Source: DASPLX01 sp035627375 (GTDB taxonomy: Bacteria; Pseudomonadota; Gammaproteobacteria; Burkholderiales; Burkholderiaceae_D). Taken from it: DNA of 31,564 nucleotides. The notes beneath the pieces are model-generated. The model saw only the letters and a program-made list of their open reading frames with translations. It searched no databases and was not told the origin of the DNA. Shown here piece by piece: positions 25,401 through 31,564 of the stretch (its first letter is position 1; the number at the start of each line of letters is the position of its first letter). The position numbers and the translations under genes are program-made. The stretch lies in NCBI GenBank assembly GCA_035627375.1, contig DASPLX010000021.1, positions 1-31,564 of the forward strand, given 5' to 3'.

Positions 25401-26651
25401 CAGCAACTCGGCCGCCTGCGCGGCGATCCATAACAGATCGGCGGCCTCGGCTTGCGCCGCAAGCTCGGTCAGATCGGCCATGGCGCCGGTCGATGCCGGC
25501 AGACCGATCCAGTAACGCACCAGTTCGCGGAACAGCCGTGCCAGCGGCCAAGCGGCCTCGTCGAGAAACGCTCCCGCCTGCTCCGGCTTCATTGTGCCGG
25601 ACAGCACTTCGCGCAATGCGTAAAGCTGATACCAGATCTTGGCGTCGGCCGCGCACAAGGTGCGGCGCGCCGCTTCAAGCAAGGCATCGGCCTGCTTGCC
25701 GGCCTTCGGATCGGACGAGCGCAGCAACGCCAAGAGGTGCAGCATCCCCGGCAAACCTGGCAAGGCCACATTGCGCTTGCCGGTGTCCTTGCGCATTTGC
25801 TTGAGCGCAGCCTCGAAGGCGGGCAATGCGGCATCGATGTCGCCGCGCAGGAAGGCTGCTGTCGCCCGTACCGCAGCCGCGCCATCGTCGACAAGGTCCT
25901 CCGCCTCGGCCAGCCGGCCGCACAACAGCCAATGGCCGGCAAGCGCGGCGCGCAGGCGCGCGCTATCGGCTGCGCCTGAAGCGACCATGCTTTCCGCGTG
26001 CGCTCGCACGGCATGTGCCGTCGCCGGAACGTCGGCGGCATGCGCGAGCAGATACGGCATCGCCTCTTCCTGTACCTGCGGATGCAGATAGCCGAACAAG
26101 GCAGCGTCGAAAGGCTGGCCGACGGCGGCAACATAAGGATGCATGTCAAACGCGCCGGCGAAGTGATCGCAGGCCTCGAGCCACGGCATCAATGTCTCCG
26201 ACGTCAGGCCGCGCAGCATCGCCATGCGCAGACGGCCCAACGCCTGACGCGGATTGCGCATGTAGAGAAAGCCGGCGTAGGGTCGACGCACAGGATCGAC
26301 TTTCTCGATCGCCATGCACAGGGCATCGAAGCTGCCGTCCTCGAGCGCGGCGCGCAGCATCTGCCGATCGAGCGGCGGCACGCAGATGTAGCCGCTGCCC
26401 TCAGGCGTGATTACCAGGTGGCGCTCGCGCAAGCGGGCCAGCGCCTCGCTCAGCGATGGATTGGTCCAGGCGTGCCCGTATTCGTCACGCGCACCGAGCT
26501 GGCGCAAGTGTTCCAGCAGGCGCGTCTTGCCGAGCGGTTCGCTGTGTATGGCAAGCAGGGAAAGGATGGTGCGGTCGGCGATGCCGCAGTCATCCAAGGG
26601 ATCATTCGGGCGAGAGGGTTGGACCAGGGCAAGGCGGGGAGAAGGTGGCAT
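22470..26651 (-). CDS. SNF2-family DEAD/DEAH helicase with long N-terminal region
   Basis: This 1393-residue protein has its SNF2 motor in the last third. Motif I is ADDMGLGKTVQTIA (K near 963), then VLDEAQAVKN (near 1055), VTGTPLENHLGELW, and the C-terminal RecA lobe with LVFSQFVDHLAIL, SLKAGGTGLNLTAADYVIHMDPWWNP and RAHRIGQRRPV (near 1334). These enzymes are ATP-driven DNA translocases that remodel nucleoprotein. The first ~90 residues look like a winged helix, and residues about 100-450 are Ala/Leu-rich helical repeats; no SWIM motif was recognised. The start ATG has no strong ribosome site. No neighbouring methylase or nuclease gene suggests a defence island. Confidence 0.92.
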   Translation of the reverse strand: MPPSPRLALVQPSRPNDPLDDCGIADRTILSLLAIHSEPLGKTRLLEHLRQLGARDEYGHAWTNPSLSEALARLRERHLVITPEGSGYICVPPLDRQMLRAALEDGSFDALCMAIEKVDPVRRPYAGFLYMRNPRQALGRLRMAMLRGLTSETLMPWLEACDHFAGAFDMHPYVAAVGQPFDAALFGYLHPQVQEEAMPYLLAHAADVPATAHAVRAHAESMVASGAADSARLRAALAGHWLLCGRLAEAEDLVDDGAAAVRATAAFLRGDIDAALPAFEAALKQMRKDTGKRNVALPGLPGMLHLLALLRSSDPKAGKQADALLEAARRTLCAADAKIWYQLYALREVLSGTMKPEQAGAFLDEAAWPLARLFRELVRYWIGLPASTGAMADLTELAAQAEAADLLWIAAQAAELLHRRTEGGQSSWAERAAAWRARHGFADACGWFAPQETWQRQLDALIALRQTPAPAGNPAEGQVRLAWLVDFHPHWGTLTVEPREQKRDARGHWTRGRPVALKRLREEAVTLPYLIEQDRKATGAIRTQSNYYGAAAYDIDGHRAALALVGHPHLFLRDAPEVKLELARGEPELLVREEADRLVLALQPPIDAQAGPVRVEQETPTRLRVYAISDEHRRIAAIVGRELSVPAYAREQVLRAVGSVASSITVQSAIGGAAEAEAVEADRRLFMHLLPHGEGLRAQCVVQPFGEAGPAYAPGQGSANVIAEIDGKRVQARRDLDGERNAAQAFAAACPALRDAEYAHGEWLLDTPEASLELLLQLQAAASEGGVVIAWPQGEKFRLAGQAGFAQLKMNIKSERDWFAAGGALRIDEDTVLDFSRLLELVAHGTGRFIALDDKRFLALTEEFHRRLADLAALAEIDAQGARMHALASSSLEDLAGRAGELKVDKQWKAHLATLAELDAYEPEVPPTLQTELRGYQADGFRWLARLAHWGVGACLADDMGLGKTVQTIALLLLRAQERRGPALVVAPTSVCTNWLDEIARFAPPLNARLFGGGDRSEMLARLQPFDVVVVSYGLLQQEAELFTGRRWSTVVLDEAQAVKNAATKRSQAVMALQGDFRLAVTGTPLENHLGELWNLFRFLAPGLLGSLERFSQRFAAPIERERGQAAQEARSRLRRLIQPFMLRRTKTQVLAELPTRTEIVREVDLSQEEAALYESLRRGALSRLAQLDAPAGQQALQILAEIMKLRRACCHPKLVAPDLGLPGSKLAAFGELVEELLVNRHKALVFSQFVDHLAILREWLDERRIRHQYLDGSTPMAERKKRVDAFQGGDGDLFLISLKAGGTGLNLTAADYVIHMDPWWNPAVEDQASDRAHRIGQRRPVTIYRLVARGTIEETIVDLHRRKRDLADSLLEGGEAAARMTAQQMLELLRQV

Positions 26652-26723
26652 GATGAATCGGACAAATATGCCTGCGGCAGGGCAACTGGATGACGGATCG
26701 CCGCATGATGCATGGATGCGAAG

Positions 26724-26885
26724 ATGCCTATTTTATGTCGCAAGCCGAACCGGCTGGAAGGCACACCGCTGACGGAAGAGGAAATCGAACGGTATCTGCC
26801 GGCGGCGACGAACGACGCTGTTTTCGGACAATTCCGAGGGAGCCCTTTCGTAGGGCGCCACAGTCACTGTGGGATCTACGGTTAA
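26724..26885 (+). CDS. Questionable 53-codon open frame
   Basis: A frame beginning MPILCRKPNRLEGTPLTEEE continues with IERYLPAATNDAVFGQFRGS and stops at a TAA. The PLTEEEIERYLP stretch looks more protein-like than chance. A GCGAAG precedes the ATG but is too close to be a good ribosome site. No family is recognised. It may be a small gene, a gene remnant, or chance. Confidence 0.25.
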   Translation: MPILCRKPNRLEGTPLTEEEIERYLPAATNDAVFGQFRGSPFVGRHSHCGIYG

Positions 26886-26943
26886 AAACTCTCTACAAAT
26901 TCATCCCGCGACTCATTGCGATATCCCGTGGCTCGCAAAGTCA

Positions 26944-26988
26944 ATTGATATATATCAATGAATTTGCTTTGGCCTGGGGAACTCTAGT
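26944..26988 (+). promoter_or_regulatory. Perfect FNR/Anr-type box and class-II promoter of the SGNH operon
   Basis: TTGATATATATCAA (26945-26958) matches TTGAT-N4-ATCAA exactly and sits inside a perfect 16-bp palindrome. A candidate -10 element, TCTAGT (4 of 6), lies at 26983-26988. With a start near 26993-26995, the box is centred at about -42, the standard position for FNR-type class II activation. This leaves a leader of about 135 bases before the SGNH gene. Confidence 0.6.
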
Positions 26989-27128
26989 GGTGCGCGAAAT
27001 CCGTTCCCCTATATTCCGTCCTGGAACTTATCCATTCGCTTGTTCGTTCAGCTCGGCGGCAGCGGCGAGTCGGGGTGAGGTCCGGTCTGTCAAGTCACAA
27101 AGAAAAATTTACCAATAGGAGACGGAAT

Positions 27129-28232
27129 ATGAATACGCGATTTCGCACCGCGGTGCGCAAGATAGCGCCTGCCCTTGCTCTACTGGCCGTTGGAGCAGAG
27201 GCAACCGCCACCACCCTGAACCAGAACGCTTCCTGGACCATCGACCGCGCCGGCACCTCGACCAAGTACCGCGTCGTGTCTTACGGCGACTCGATCTACG
27301 CCGGCTACAACGGCTCCATCAGCAGCGCGGCGAAGTACGCCGGCCCCGTCGTCCAATCGGAGTACCTGTCGGCGCTGTGGAATGCCGATATCGAACAAGT
27401 GCGCCGCACCAAGTCCGGCGCGGTAGCCTCGGACGTCTACAATAACAAGATCGTGGCCGAGCGGTCTTACATGCAAAACAGCGCCACCCGCGTGGTCACG
27501 TTCGAGATGTGCGGCAACGATGGCCTGCAGGCGCGCACGGCCTTCAAGAACCAGACCGGCACCTGCGATGTCAGCGGCTTGAACACGGCATTGAACAACT
27601 GCAAGACTTACGTGGCGATGGCGATGGACTTCATCAACGCCAATGCGTATTCCGGCACCAAGCTGAAGGTCATCTCGAACCTTCACTACCCCGGCTATGC
27701 CGCCGACAACGTGCAAAGCTCCTGCAAGAGCGCATCGACCGGCGCCACGGTGAACATCCAGAACACGCTCCTGCCTTATATCGCCAAAATGAACTGGGCG
27801 ATGTGCGACACCGCGCGGCAAAAGGGCTTCGCCTGCGCCGATTCCTTCGCGCAGTACATGGGCGCCGACTACGACAGCAACGGCGACGGCCAGATCGACT
27901 CGGACGCCTTGCGCTATATCGCAGGCGAGAGCGAGGCGAGCTACGTCAACCGCATCACCACGACGCTGCGCTCGACGATCCGCGACGCCAACACGAAGTT
28001 CGCGTCTTCGAGCACCAGCTTTGACTACATCCAGTCCGACGACACGCACCCGACCTACACCGGCGGCACCATCACCGCCGGCCTGTTCGGCGGCAGCACC
28101 GGCTCGGGCGCGCCCCGCTACACGACGTTCACCAACGGCAAGAGCCCGATCTGGAACCAGTACGGCCACGAGCGTCTCGGCTGGGGCTTGTCGGTCTTCG
28201 ATCCGGCGGCTCCCAAGGCCAAGGGGAAGTAA
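27129..28232 (+). CDS. Secreted SGNH/GDSL-type hydrolase with calcium-loop motif
   Basis: The 367-residue protein has a signal peptide (NTRFRTAVRKIAPALALLAV, cut near ATA). Residues ahead of the catalytic domain are short. The SGNH blocks are recognisable: YGDSIYAG with the serine nucleophile S55, MCGND with N130, and DDTHPT with D304 and H307. Such enzymes cleave ester bonds of lipids or sugar O-acetyl groups, or act as O-acetyltransferases. Residues 247-259 (DYDSNGDGQIDSD) form an EF-hand/dockerin-like calcium loop. Six cysteines may form disulfides. AGGAG precedes the ATG. The next gene starts three bases after its stop, so it leads an operon. Confidence 0.88.
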   Translation: MNTRFRTAVRKIAPALALLAVGAEATATTLNQNASWTIDRAGTSTKYRVVSYGDSIYAGYNGSISSAAKYAGPVVQSEYLSALWNADIEQVRRTKSGAVASDVYNNKIVAERSYMQNSATRVVTFEMCGNDGLQARTAFKNQTGTCDVSGLNTALNNCKTYVAMAMDFINANAYSGTKLKVISNLHYPGYAADNVQSSCKSASTGATVNIQNTLLPYIAKMNWAMCDTARQKGFACADSFAQYMGADYDSNGDGQIDSDALRYIAGESEASYVNRITTTLRSTIRDANTKFASSSTSFDYIQSDDTHPTYTGGTITAGLFGGSTGSGAPRYTTFTNGKSPIWNQYGHERLGWGLSVFDPAAPKAKGK

Positions 28233-28235
28233 TCC

Positions 28236-28913
28236 ATGAATAAGCCACGCCGCTCCGGCCAGCCGCCGACCGATCCGGTCAAGGTCCGGGGCGGGTGGCG
28301 CCCGTCGCTGGGCTATCTTGCGATTGCCCTCGGGCTGATCGGATTCACTCTCTTCCTATGGGTATCGTCCGAGGAGGACGATAGCGCGACGACGCCGACG
28401 GCATCGGCGGCCTCGTCGCGCGACACGTTCGTCACTTGGACGCCGCCGCCGCCTTCGCAGGCGCCGGCGCCGGTGCAAGACGTCTCGCAACGCCTGCCGG
28501 AGGCGCATGCCGAGGGGGATGCCGCTGTGGGTACGGATACGACGCGCGACCTCTCGTTCTACGTGGCGCGCGGCGAGAAGCCGAAGATGTCGGAGGTGAT
28601 CGAGCGCCTGCACCAGGCCGGCATCCATACCGGCCTTGGCGCCTTCTCACCGCCCGGCACCAGCCCGCCCCTGGTCGGGCTCGCGGTGCCCGAGGATTTC
28701 GTGCTTCCGCCGGGTTACGTCCGCCACTACCAGGCGACCGACGACGGCCAGCGCATCGAGCCGATCCTGATGTACTCGCCGGACCACCAGTTCGTCGACG
28801 CCGCCAACCGGCCGATCCCGATTCCCAAGGATCGCGTCGTGCCGCCGGAACACGCGCCGCCCGGTCTGCCGATCCGAAAAATCGAGATCCCCGCGCCATT
28901 GGAACCGCAGTGA
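28236..28913 (+). CDS. Single-span membrane protein with Pro-rich linker, unknown function
   Basis: The 225-residue protein has a cytoplasmic basic N-terminus, one membrane helix (LGYLAIALGLIGFTLFLWVS, about 25-44), a Ser/Thr/Pro-rich linker (about 50-85) and an outer domain with SFYVARGEKPKMSEVIERLHQAGIHTG and a Pro-rich tail. No family is recognised. It begins three bases after the SGNH stop, and its TGA overlaps the ATG of the Lnt-like gene. It is therefore translated in a fixed ratio with both, and its domain lies in the periplasm, where both neighbours act. A bridging or substrate-handling role is inferred. Confidence 0.82.
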   Translation: MNKPRRSGQPPTDPVKVRGGWRPSLGYLAIALGLIGFTLFLWVSSEEDDSATTPTASAASSRDTFVTWTPPPPSQAPAPVQDVSQRLPEAHAEGDAAVGTDTTRDLSFYVARGEKPKMSEVIERLHQAGIHTGLGAFSPPGTSPPLVGLAVPEDFVLPPGYVRHYQATDDGQRIEPILMYSPDHQFVDAANRPIPIPKDRVVPPEHAPPGLPIRKIEIPAPLEPQ

Positions 28914-31399
28914 TGCGGGCTCTGCACACCATGACATCGTCCACCCGTTCCCGCGTGAGTATCCTGGCGGGCATCCTCGCCAGCGCGGTCCTGTCCGGCC
29001 TGTACGCCCACGGCGGCGCCGGCTGGCTGCTCGGCTTCGTATTCCTCGTGCCGTGGCTGCTTGCGCTCGACGCGAGCCGCACGCTCGCGGGCACGCTGCT
29101 CTGCGCCTGGGCGATGTCGGTCGCCTTCGCGGCGGCGGCCTGTGCCTGGTTCGGCATCGCGATCGGCAACTATACGCAGAGCGGATCGGCCGCCGGCGTC
29201 GCCGTGCTGCTTCTCGCCGCGCCGCTGCTCGCGCCGCAATTCCTTGCATTCGCGCTGGCGCGCCATCTGGCCGGCCGGCGCTACGGGCCCGTCCTGGTCG
29301 CGTTCGCTGGCGCGGCGGCCTGGGTGGCGACGGAATGGCTCGCGTACAAGCTCCTCGGCAACATGCTCGGCTACACGGTCGGCTACGGGCTCTATCCGTC
29401 CCACCTCCTGCGCCAAGCGGCCGATATCGGCGGCGCCGCGGGCCTCACGTTCATGCTGCTGCTGGCGAACGAAGGTGTCGCGGCAGCCATCGCGCGCCGG
29501 ACCGGCGGCATGCGTGCGATCGCCAAGCCGCTGGCGCTTGCCGCGCTGGTGCCGCTGCTGCTGGCAGGTTACGGCCTGGTCAGGATTTCGACTTTGCCTG
29601 CCGCCGCCGGCAAGCCGCTGCGCATCGGCATGATCCAGTCCGACATCGTGGACTATGAACGCCAGCGCCAGGAAAGAGGCACGCACGCGGTCGTGCGCGA
29701 GGTGCTCGATACGCACTTCGCGATGACCTACGACGCCGTCGTCCGGCAGCATGCGGACGCGGTGCTATGGTCGGAGACGGTATACCCCACCACCTTTGGC
29801 CACCCCAAGAGCGAGGCCGGGGCGGAACTCGACCGCGAGATCCTCTCCATCGTCGATTCCGCCGGGGTGCCGTTCGTGTTCGGAACTTACGACAGCGACG
29901 CGGCCGGCGAATACAATGCCGCCGCATTCGTGGAACCCCGCGCCGGCCTGCTGGGCTACTACCGCAAGACACGCCTGTTCCCGCTCACCGAGTATGTGCC
30001 CGCCTGGCTCGACGGACCCGCGTTGCGGCGCTGGCTGCCGTGGACCGGCAACTGGCAGGCCGGCACGGGCGCGCGCGTGCTGCCTTTGCGCCTGGCCGAC
30101 GGCCGCGAGATTCCGGTGCTGCCCATGATCTGCCTCGATGGCATGGATGCCGGGCTCGCCATCGACGGCGCCCGGCTCGGCGCGCAAGCCATCCTGACCA
30201 TGTCGAACGATTCCTGGTTCGCGAGCGGCCCGGGCATGGAACTGCTGCATGCCGCTGCGGCATTCCGCAGCATCGAAACCCGCCTGCCGCAGTTCCGCGT
30301 CACCCAGAACGGCTACAGCGCGGTGATCGACGCGACCGGCGCCGTGCTCGCCGGCGCTCGCAAGGGCGAACGCATGCTGGTGGTCGGCAGCGTGCCCGCT
30401 GGGACGCCTCCGCGCACGTTGATGGTGGCTTGGGGTAACTGGGTCGGGCTCGCGGGCACCGTGTTCCTCATGCTGCTGGGAGTGACGGCGGCATTTTCCT
30501 GGCTGAGCACTCGCCGAGTGGAAGAAGAGCCGGAACCGGCTGCTGCCATGGCATTCCCTGTCACCGTCGCCGTGTTGCCGCCCGCTGCCCGTCTCACGGC
30601 GGGCCTGTTGCGCGCCTTCGCGCGCGGAAGCCTGCTCTGGATGTGCGCGGCAATGCTGCTCAGCGAAGCCTTGCGCGGGCACACGCTGGCACAGATTCGT
30701 ACTTTCGCCGGCTTCTTCATCGTTCCCGAGGTCGCATCGTGGTGCGTGCTGTATGCGTTTGCCGCGCGGGCTTCGATCAAGAATGGCGCGCTGGTACTGG
30801 AACGTGGCGCGCAGCGACTGGAGCTCGCTATCCGCGACATCGTCGCTATCGAGCCGTGGCGCGTGCCTATCCCCGGGCCCGGCGCTTCACTGCGCCTGGT
30901 GTCTGGTGAACGCTGGAGGTATGGGCTTGCGCTTGCTGACACGACCGGCTTGGCTCGGGCGCTGGCGTCCGCCGGCGCGGCTTCGGTGCAGATCAGGGCA
31001 TCCTTGCGTGAAACGGCGTATGCGAAAGCCCGCTTGGCGGTCCGGCGCGGGCTGCCTGATCATCCCTTGGCGAAGTTCGTTCTGTTCCCCGTCGTGCTCG
31101 CCGTCCCGGCGTTCAGCCTGCACCAGCACATTACCTATGGCAGCGGCCTCGGCGAGTACACCATGTTCGGCCTGAAGGCTTATCTCACCGGCTTCTCGCT
31201 TTGGTGGGCTTCTTGGGCGATTGCCGTCGTGCTGAGCGCTGCGGCGCTGTGTGCGGTGATTGAGGCCGGGACACTGCTTGCGGTGCTTCTGAGGCCTGTG
31301 CAGGCGGCTGAGGTTCGACGGTGGCTTAAGGGGTTCGGTCTTGTGGCGCTCTACCTTGGGTTGCCGTCGTGGCTGTTGTTGCGTGTTTATGGCGGCTAA
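28913..31399 (+). CDS. Apolipoprotein N-acyltransferase-like protein with C-terminal extension
   Basis: The 828-residue protein is far longer than E. coli Lnt (512). Residues 1-225 hold about six membrane helices and residues 235-500 a nitrilase-fold domain. The catalytic triad is conserved: E288 in LWSETVYP, K352 in YYRKTRLFPLTEYVP and C407 in MICLDGMD (E267/K335/C387 in E. coli); Lnt normally has CYE rather than CLD. A membrane helix follows at about 506-530. The remaining 300 residues are extra: two membrane helices (about 570-617), a beta-rich segment resembling a bacterial PH domain (about 620-695), and further helices. The ATG overlaps the previous stop. It probably transfers acyl chains at the periplasmic face to a substrate other than ordinary lipoproteins; a housekeeping lnt is expected elsewhere. 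Confidence 0.85.
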   Translation: MRALHTMTSSTRSRVSILAGILASAVLSGLYAHGGAGWLLGFVFLVPWLLALDASRTLAGTLLCAWAMSVAFAAAACAWFGIAIGNYTQSGSAAGVAVLLLAAPLLAPQFLAFALARHLAGRRYGPVLVAFAGAAAWVATEWLAYKLLGNMLGYTVGYGLYPSHLLRQAADIGGAAGLTFMLLLANEGVAAAIARRTGGMRAIAKPLALAALVPLLLAGYGLVRISTLPAAAGKPLRIGMIQSDIVDYERQRQERGTHAVVREVLDTHFAMTYDAVVRQHADAVLWSETVYPTTFGHPKSEAGAELDREILSIVDSAGVPFVFGTYDSDAAGEYNAAAFVEPRAGLLGYYRKTRLFPLTEYVPAWLDGPALRRWLPWTGNWQAGTGARVLPLRLADGREIPVLPMICLDGMDAGLAIDGARLGAQAILTMSNDSWFASGPGMELLHAAAAFRSIETRLPQFRVTQNGYSAVIDATGAVLAGARKGERMLVVGSVPAGTPPRTLMVAWGNWVGLAGTVFLMLLGVTAAFSWLSTRRVEEEPEPAAAMAFPVTVAVLPPAARLTAGLLRAFARGSLLWMCAAMLLSEALRGHTLAQIRTFAGFFIVPEVASWCVLYAFAARASIKNGALVLERGAQRLELAIRDIVAIEPWRVPIPGPGASLRLVSGERWRYGLALADTTGLARALASAGAASVQIRASLRETAYAKARLAVRRGLPDHPLAKFVLFPVVLAVPAFSLHQHITYGSGLGEYTMFGLKAYLTGFSLWWASWAIAVVLSAAALCAVIEAGTLLAVLLRPVQAAEVRRWLKGFGLVALYLGLPSWLLLRVYGG

Positions 31400-31402
31400 T
31401 TC

Positions 31403-31564
31403 GTAAGCGCCCGGGGATCCCGTCTTGAATCGACTGGTTGAGATCGGCGAGCATCGTGTCCACCCTGAACTTAAGTGGACACGTGCACACGATGGAAGCG
31501 AATTCTGAAGTAAAACCGACCCGGCGCCGTCGCCATAGCGCCGCCTTCAAGGCCGAGGCGGTCA
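31403..31564 (+). mobile_element. Left end of an IS66-family insertion element, truncated by window edge
   Basis: The terminus begins GTAAGCGCCCGGGGATCCCG, with the GTAAGCG start typical of IS66-family inverted repeats. A 9-bp inverted repeat, CGTGTCCAC/GTGGACACG (31455-31483), lies in the leader before the first transposition gene. Insertion is 3 bp after the Lnt-like stop. An 8-bp target duplication would be GCTAATTC (31395-31402), to be matched at the unseen right end. Confidence 0.75.
31492..31564 (+). CDS. tnpA: IS66-family accessory protein TnpA, N-terminal fragment
   Basis: Only 24 codons are in the window: MEANSEVKPTRRRRHSAAFK followed by AEAV. The basic RRRRHSAAFKAEAV motif is the usual beginning of the IS66 OrfA/TnpA helix-turn-helix protein. 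The rest, together with TnpB and the TnpC transposase, would follow to the right. Confidence 0.75.
   Translation, partial: MEANSEVKPTRRRRHSAAFKAEAV

Larger units (their letters stand above)
26652..27128. other. 477-bp intergenic region with low-GC control segment
   Basis: This divergent region separates the helicase from the SGNH operon. Its right half is clearly AT-richer than the rest of the window and holds the FNR-type box. The left half contains only the small questionable frame at 26724. The leader upstream of the SGNH gene ends in AGGAG. Nothing else was recognised. Confidence 0.6.

Noticed and set aside
22470..26651. SNF2 helicase as part of a DISARM or similar defence system
   Set aside because: No methylase, phospholipase D or other partner gene lies next to it.
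26690..27118. 142-residue frame before the SGNH gene
   Set aside because: It runs through the AT-rich control region with the FNR box and has no protein-like pattern.
1..31564. CRISPR arrays, tRNA and rRNA genes
   Set aside because: No regularly spaced repeats, tRNA cloverleaf or rRNA sequence was recognised on reading; a dedicated scan was not possible.

Overview
The window is GC-rich chromosomal DNA from a Gram-negative bacterium. Lipoprotein and Sec signal peptides, an Lnt-like acyltransferase, a polB DNA polymerase II, SymE, FNR-type boxes and an IS66 end all fit a betaproteobacterium of the Burkholderiales. Oxalobacteraceae (Massilia/Noviherbaspirillum type) is my best guess, inferred from protein style only. 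No rRNA, tRNA or CRISPR array was recognised.

Region by region. 1-4529 (-): a secreted 1342-aa RHS/YD-repeat protein whose stop codon overlaps the start of a second secreted, Ig-like protein that runs off the left edge. 4850-5473 (+): a structured phage-C4-like leader followed by a SymE-type protein with an added C-terminal winged-helix-like region. 5924-6838 (-): a NYN/PIN-like RNase with an OST-HTH-type C-terminus. 7037-8952: a class V aminotransferase and a Nu-class GST that converge on one shared CTAG. 9191-10235 (+): a lipoprotein and a small acidic helical protein in a two-gene operon. 10238-12269: a soluble histidine kinase diverging from a metallophosphoesterase. 12289-14016 (-): an exported YciI-like protein and a CoaD-like nucleotidyltransferase fused to an HD domain. 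14221-15850: a CPBP membrane protease converging with an MgtC protein. 15944-18313 (-): DNA polymerase II with a TTG start. 18514-19340 (-): a coupled DUF6152/DUF6644-type pair. 19592-21778 (+): a hybrid histidine kinase with an FNR-type box upstream. 21809-22227 (-): two tiny overlapping genes. 22470-26651 (-): a 1393-aa SNF2 helicase. 27129-31399 (+): a tight three-gene operon (secreted SGNH hydrolase, single-span membrane protein, Lnt-like N-acyltransferase with a large C-terminal extension), preceded by a perfect FNR-type box. 31403-end: the left end of an IS66-family element, 3 bp after that operon.

The best candidates for an undescribed system are the SGNH / membrane protein / extended-Lnt operon with its anaerobic-type control site, the CoaD-HD fusion, and the C4-like RNA plus SymE-winged-helix unit. 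Two regulatory patterns recur: a 16-bp inverted repeat of the form TCCCATARTCATGGGA, within a 28-bp block conserved at 24/28, lies about 115-130 bp upstream of both the RHS and the lipoprotein genes; and two perfect TTGAT-N4-ATCAA boxes lie upstream of the hybrid kinase and the SGNH operon.
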